Assembly: GCA_958299035.1 (NCBI GenBank)
Contig: CATQJL010000326.1
Span: forward strand, 1,688,232-1,752,231
DNA length: 64,000 nt
Reading direction: 5' to 3'
Source of the DNA: Cylicocyclus nassatus
Lineage: Eukaryota > Nematoda > Chromadorea > Rhabditida > Strongylidae
Made by a program: the position numbers and the translations under genes. This document shows, piece after piece, positions 58,420 to 64,000 of this stretch; position 1 is the stretch's first letter, and the number at the start of each line of letters is the position of its first letter. The notes beneath the pieces are model-generated. The model did no database searches, had not been told where the DNA came from, and saw only the letters and a program-made list of their open reading frames with translations.

Positions 58420-61400
58420 ATGTCCCATCCATCTTATTCACGAATGGATCATCCGCCTTGCGTCTACAACCGCTCTTGTCGGATCGTAAGCATACCATCA
58501 CAGGTAATATCTCCAAAATTCATCGAAAGTGAACGTTTCACTTGACTTGCATGTCGTTTGGCCTTTTGCTTGAAAATGTTTACATTTGTTAATGCCATTT
58601 GACTAGCAATCGCTGAAAGTGCCTAGTGTCCTTTGCTCCTATGCTCCTTTCAGAGATTAGAGTTCACAGGCCGCTTTTTTTCCGTTCCAGGTACCTTTGC
58701 ACTGGGCAATACCCCTCTACGGTTATGTAATGCCAGTGATTGTCACTTTGACATTGGCAACGAACTCCTTTATTGTGATAGTTTTATCGCATAAATACCT
58801 TCGCACACCGACAAACTACGTTCTACTAGCAATGGCGGTGTCAGAGCTGTTGACGGGGCTATGTGTGATGCCATGGTTTCTGTACTATTTCACTCTGTCA
58901 GGTGGGGATATGCCAACTTTCGTACAAATTTAAGTTTGCCATTGAGCATCAAAGTACGGCGAAAATTCGCACGTTTCTGCAAATTGAGTCTGTGTCAATG
59001 GCACTGCTGAATAAAGTAGAAAGTGCTAGTAAAGTCGCAGAGGGACGTGATAAATTTGGAAGCAGAGAACATCGAATTTATGAGTCTTTCTAGTCATCTT
59101 TGTGAATGAAATATTGTTTTGCCAACACTTCTTGAGCATATTTGGCCCGTCCATTTGCTCTATGTCATGCTGATCCACATACACAATGTGAGGGTCCAAG
59201 TCGCAAACTGATTAGAATAGTTTCAATCCCAAGCTTATGCTATGGTGTTACCCCTTTTGAAAAAAATAGGAGTGAATTTATGGACTAGTAGGCTTTTTCG
59301 CACTTCGTACCTTATCGCAAATAGATTACATCTATGAACTAATTATTTAGCCAAATATGTCGAAGAATGTCTGCCGCTAATTCACTCAATTATAATGATT
59401 GTAGGTTTCGAAGCTGATCGAAAGTACGGATTATCATCGTTTTGGTGCAACGCTTTACCGTATATGGCCGCCGTTCTGCCTTCAATATTTCACACAACAG
59501 CAATATGGCTAACGGTTTATCTAGCCATACAACGATATATTTATATTTGCGTTCCAACGCTAGTGCGACGATTCTGTACAATCTATCGTAGTAAGCAGGT
59601 AAGCAGTGGTGAATTTTTTAAACTCTACGCAGTTGCTTTGGATATTGGACTGATGATGATTTAGGTAATTTTCGTTATTTGCATAGCGTCAGTGCTCATG
59701 TACATTCCCGATGTGCTTGCGTTTGAGAATGAATCTTTTGATGTTATGGACTACAAGAAAAATGGTAAGGGTCTTTACACTATTCTATCTGCGCTGCCAC
59801 TCGAACCTTTTTTTAGCCACAAGACGTATGTGTTATCGCCGTCAGACTTGGCTTCCGAAAGCGATAGGACTGGATTTGTTCTATAATCTGACATTTTGTG
59901 CTCAAACAGTATTTGTGCACCTGATTCCATGCGCTATGCTCGTGGTTTTCACATGGAAACTCGTCCGAGCGATTCAAATAGCCGACAAGCGGCATGCCAC
60001 TCTGCTCAACAAGTAATTGTTTGGTGATTCAAGCTAGGCTTTTTCTCAGCCTCCTTCCATATAGTGGGTCCAGAATAGCATCGTAGAAAGTCAAGCATAC
60101 AGGACTTAGTTTATGTGTTCTTGCGGTATATGGGCCCGTTTCGGGATCATTCCTCACGTGCAATGCTGTAAAAAAACAAAGTCAATACAATTTTCTCAAT
60201 TCGTCCGCTCTGGAATCTAATTAAGCAGTGTATCCGGGAGTCTGCATATATAGCGCCAGCACCTTCATTCGAGAAAAATTTTTGTCGCTTCCTTTCGAGG
60301 AGGGGGAGGGGGGCACACAGATTTTCCTATTATGGGCCTTAGCCTTTTTTTAAATTCTGAACTATAATCTTGCGCAATTTTATAACTCCTATACGTAAAA
60401 TCGAGAATTTTGCGACCCGTTCTCTAAGTGTTCATAACTACCAGACGCAAATGTTCAGAGGAAAATGTTACTGCTGAAAGTTTAGTTCGCATTTCATCGC
60501 CGCAGAAAGATGCTAGTATTTGTATTGCGTTGTGTTTTTGCTTGATTGTGTGTGTATCTTCAATCGGCTTCCTTTTACCCTAAAACACGTAACATATCCG
60601 CTGCATGTTTGCGGATTTGCCAACTGCAAATTAGGAACCTAAGCTTAGTTAGAGGCGCGTTCGTGAGCCGTGCTTGTTCATCACAAAGTGCATGTCGATT
60701 CAGATGCAGGATGCAGACAGATAATTGAAGCTAAAGTTCGAAGCTAGTCTGTGACCAGTTTCGCATCATATGGGTGCAACAATCTTATCATGAAACAGCT
60801 GAACCAGCATTTTCGGAGGGCCTAATAGAGCCAGTTTAGGTCGACTCGCCGGAAGTTCTCTGAGCCAGCTTCTTGCGAATCTTCGGACCCGGACAGAAAT
60901 TGTTCAAAGCTTTTGAGACCTCGTGAAAGTGTGAGCGAGCCAAGACGGGGCCAGGGACTGAAGCAGGTAATTTGCGAGGCTTCTCATTCAATCTCATCTT
61001 TCCGTAATCCTTCTCACAAACTTTGGCCACCTTCTCCTTTCCAACTCCGCCGTCCAGCTAAACCTCTCTCATTTCCTTCCTCGCACCCTCTCAGTAGATG
61101 GAACATTGCCGCGCCTAATTTGCCTTTCCTCGACGATCAGCTCTTATTATGAAACAAGGCATCAGGCTTATGCAGAAGTGCCGTATCCATAACACATCTG
61201 CTGCCGCATACGGCTAGGACCATTCTTAGTAGACGTTTTTGTTTTCAGAACACCCGAATGCTAATCGTAGTCATCGTGCTATTTTTGGTAACGGAGATTC
61301 CAGCTGCCTTGATTTTCATCAGCCATGTACTGTCAGTGTCTTTGAAGTCCTATGTGATCAATTACCAACTTCTCAACGTTCTTCTTATTGTGAGGTGAGT

Positions 61401-62443
61401 TGGAATCGCTACTCTGCTTTACGTTTCGATCTGCTGTGCAGAAACAAAACAATCACTTGCGTTGTTTTCAACCTCTGAAGCTTGCTGTGGGAAGGGGAAG
61501 AAAAGGGAAATGGAGTGTAGAAGAATAGACTCAGCAGCCGAACACACAGCACGCCATCCATTTCCTTTACATGCGATGAGAAGAGTAAGGCCATCTAGGA
61601 TATCAGGTAGCTCAAAGTGGAACACTTGTGAAAGAGAAGAAAGGAGGCAAAAGGGGCGACGACGGCTGAATTTGATCAAAAAGGCATTCTATTATAAGGA
61701 TATCTGTATCGTACCCATGGGTGCCATCCTAAACGACTCAGACAATTGCCGGGGGCAGGCGGGCACCGGAAAAATACATGGCTGATTTCTCGCACCCCGC
61801 TCGCGGATTTTTTGAAAAGCAATCAGGACTTTTCGGGACGCCGCTTGCTGAGTTCGATTCCTCAGAGATTCAGCAATATATCTGCAAAAGATAAGCGCGA
61901 AAAAAGATTCAACGGGCGCTCTTTCAAAAACTCGCTGACCATTCTCCTGGAATCTGCGAGCGGAATGCGAAATTTCAGCAACGCGTATTTTCCGGCGCCC
62001 ACCTGCCCCCGGCGATTGTCTGAGGATGGGTATAGATTTGGATTCTTGCCATTTGCGATCTTTTCTCAATATGAAGCAAGCAGGGGATGTGTTTAGGCTT
62101 CTTCCTGCACAAAAAAAATGTTTTCATTCCGCCGTACAAAATTTCGTGTTATAGAAACGTCCTCATCGTGATTTCTTACCCGTTTCGATTTGCGATATAC
62201 TGTGGGATGTCGCAGCAGTTTCGCGATGTGGTACGACAGGTATAGTCAGAATACTCACAGATCCACGACATCTGCACCTTCTCTCCCTATATTCAGATGT
62301 TCACTGGTAAATTACTTCCGAGAGTCGTCCACGAAAAGGATAATTCCACAACGATGGCATTGGTTCAAACCATCACCGAGCGTGAAAGTGACGAAAAGCG
62401 GTTAGTTAATGCTTCCGAACTCTTTAACAGCAAAAATATCTGA
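58420..62443 (+). CDS. sex-peptide/myoinhibitory-peptide receptor-like GPCR
   Basis: Nine exons in phase: 58420-58503, 58691-58901, 59405-59598, 59665-59764, 59817-60012, 60840-60966, 61249-61394, 62155-62239 and 62297-62443, giving 429 residues. A stop lies in frame just before the ATG. The N-terminus has a glycosylation site (NRS). TM1-2 read YVMPVIVTLTLATNSFIVIV and LRTPTNYVLLAMAVSELLTG; the TM3 end is AIQRYIYIC with Gln in place of the usual Asp/Glu of DRY. Loop 3 is the Ser/Arg-rich exon 6. TM6 has VTEIPAALIFISHVL and TM7 ends SYPFRFAIYCGMSQQFRDVV instead of NPxxY. These features match the SPR family (insect sex-peptide and myoinhibitory-peptide receptors and nematode relatives), which couple to G proteins at the plasma membrane. 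A GTTAGT donor at 62401 could instead splice to 62703-62841, giving a different tail (NSSVIICSNGLMSALPGFQI). A MITE sits in intron 7. Confidence 0.92.
61737..62024. mobile_element. 288-base MITE in intron 7 of the GPCR gene
   Basis: The left end CTCAGACAATTGCCGGGGGC and the right end, read on minus as CTCAGACAATCGCCGGGGGC, differ at one base, and the inverted similarity continues for about 80 bases (GGAAAA then TGCTGAAATTTCGCA-like text). There is no coding frame that fits the host gene. It lies entirely within intron 7 (61395-62154). Confidence 0.85.
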
Positions 62444-64000
62444 GGAACATTTTTCATAGCTACTCCTTTATATTGTTCACAACTTTATGCTGATTCATTT
62501 CACAGGGGAAAGTGCAGAAAGTCACAGTCCTGATCAGTGTTGTTTTTCAGTTAGTGCGTGATAATGTGCAACGATTCTTTCCATAGCGCCAAAATTCTAG
62601 GCCAAAATTGTAAGCTCTACATTTATGCTGTTTGTTCCCTTTTGAGCCGCTTCGGTATCGACGGAGTTTGCGAGCTCTAAATGAGATATATTATCGTTTC
62701 AGAAATTCATCAGTGATCATCTGCTCAAACGGTTTGATGTCAGCGCTGCCTGGTTTCCAGATTGGGAACCTTGTGAAAGTTAGTGAAAAGGTAGGAGTCA
62801 TGGTGTCCCTTGAGATGATAAAAATTGCGGTTTGTAATTGAATACTTAGCAGAGAACTATAAACAAGCATCATTTTTTGTTCTTTACTCGAAATCTTTCA
62901 GTTGCGGAAGAACCGCTGCTATAAGAAAATTGCACTTTCACGGAATAGTAATGCTCTCTAAAGCAATGAGTGTATTCTTTGATTTCGAAAAACTTCTAAA
63001 AGTTTCCATTGCTCGAAAAGACATCCCCTTAACATTGTCGAGAATCACAGAAGCTTTCTGAATTGTCCTCTTACAAGGGAAGGATACTTGGTGACCGTGG
63101 CTATTCATAATGACTTTAACTCAGAAAATGCGCCCTTTAATGGTGGTTCGAATATTGCCTCCCGTATCTGCGACGATAACCCGGATGGAGTTATGATTTT
63201 TTTCATGAATGAATTGTGCTACTGCGGAGGGTCAAAATCATCAATCGAAAGTTTGTTTTCTTTTCAAATGCTGTGTATGATTTAGATAGGTATAAATACA
63301 ACAGTACTCTTCAAGCTTAACTAGTTCATTAGCTTCATTACCTTCATTAGCTTCAAACGATAACCTAGGACAGTTTGGTGATTTTAGCTATCCGAAAGTA
63401 CTCAATTTTCTATGAAAAAAGTTCATAACTTCTTTTCAAACGATCGTTTCGCCGATATCGAGCACAGATTTAGAATCAGCGTTTTAAAGCGCATCTCAAG
63501 GTATACATCGCATTCCAAATGGCCACGGTTACCGAGTATCCGCTCCTTATTGAAACTACCCTAATCATGACCATATTCAGGGAGTCCAGTGCGGAACTCC
63601 GTGTGTAGCCACGACGTCCCCAAGCAATGACTACTCGAAAGGGATCGGCAGCGATATCGACACTCGTGAACATCATCACCACAAAACCGCAAGTAGATTC
63701 GATGTTTGCGATCGCTCCACGCAGTGTGACGGCGCTCAAGAATTCTACCCTACGAGAGAGTCAATAATCCGCTCAAATTCTAAGGAAAAGACTTTTATTT
63801 CACAAGCCATGTTCTCACGATTCGTCTAGGAGCCTCTCTTATTCATACCATCTGCGGCTAACCTCGAGATGCGCGAAATCATCCACATGGGAGGTGGGCC
63901 TGCGCTGCATGCGTCATGCTGGCTCTAAGTGGGTTATACTTTCGCTAGCAGTCACCTGAATAATGATGTCGTGATGAAGCTAATCACACCGCTGTCGCGT
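62444..64000. other. downstream region, partly repeat-like
   Basis: 62703-62841 may be an alternative last exon of the GPCR. The rest has no supported gene. At 63400-63740 an 87-codon minus frame lies in sequence with the feel of a dispersed repeat, and 63780-64000 is GC-richer without a frame that can be supported. The right edge may cut an element. Confidence 0.45.

Noticed and set aside
61692..62096. Long open frames on both strands (116-125 codons) in the GPCR intron
   Set aside because: They are created by the inverted repeats of the MITE at 61737-62024 and mirror each other.
63476..63739. 87-codon minus-strand open frame near the right edge
   Set aside because: No domain or splice partners, and the surrounding sequence looks like a dispersed repeat rather than a gene.
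1..64000. CRISPR arrays, bacterial operons, rRNA genes or prophage
   Set aside because: No regularly spaced direct repeats, ribosome-binding sites, rRNA motifs or long uninterrupted bacterial-type genes were seen; gene structure is clearly eukaryotic.

Overview
The window looks like nuclear DNA of a parasitic clade V (strongylid, hookworm-like) nematode. Genes are broken into short exons by introns often only 47-70 bases long, with TTTCAG acceptors. Several start codons sit directly behind a splice acceptor, as expected for spliced-leader trans-splicing. A kinase here follows Caenorhabditis SEK-1 closely, and intergenic DNA is AT-rich and full of small inverted-repeat elements. I saw no bacterial, viral or organellar genes. 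The exact species cannot be named from the sequence alone.

Layout. 1-433 (minus): 5' part of a secreted or surface immunoglobulin-domain protein, cut by the left edge. 0.5-18.9 kb: no firm gene, only a few coding-like scraps, one 681-base inverted-repeat transposon copy and other repeats. 18.9-29.1 kb (plus): a cluster of six small secreted-protein genes. Five are diverged relatives (18917, 21858, 23947, 27171, 28503) of a cysteine-patterned family resembling the nematode C6 domain. The sixth (25706) is a 10-cysteine TIL (Ascaris-type) protease inhibitor. 30.9-34.3 kb (minus): a complete 12-exon MAP kinase kinase, the sek-1 orthologue (341 residues), with one GC-AG intron and a 10-base first coding stretch. 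39.9-40.5 kb (plus): three phase-matched 3' exons of an unrecognised gene. 42.5-43.9 kb (plus): 3' exons of an unrecognised multi-pass membrane protein, whose first candidate exon begins exactly at the end of a transposon copy. 44-56 kb: gene-poor, with several transposon copies and a large hairpin. 56.0-56.8 kb (minus): two candidate exons of an unknown gene. 58.4-62.4 kb (plus): a nine-exon rhodopsin-family GPCR of the sex-peptide/myoinhibitory-peptide receptor (SPR) type. 62.8-64 kb: repeat-like DNA.

Two gene groups suggest biology. The secreted cluster (cysteine-patterned proteins plus a protease inhibitor) looks like a rapidly evolving secreted locus; three members carry an arginine/serine-rich basic segment that two others lack. 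The kinase and the GPCR are ordinary conserved signalling genes. All exon models rest on reading frame, splice sites and phase agreement by eye; none has been checked against transcripts or databases.
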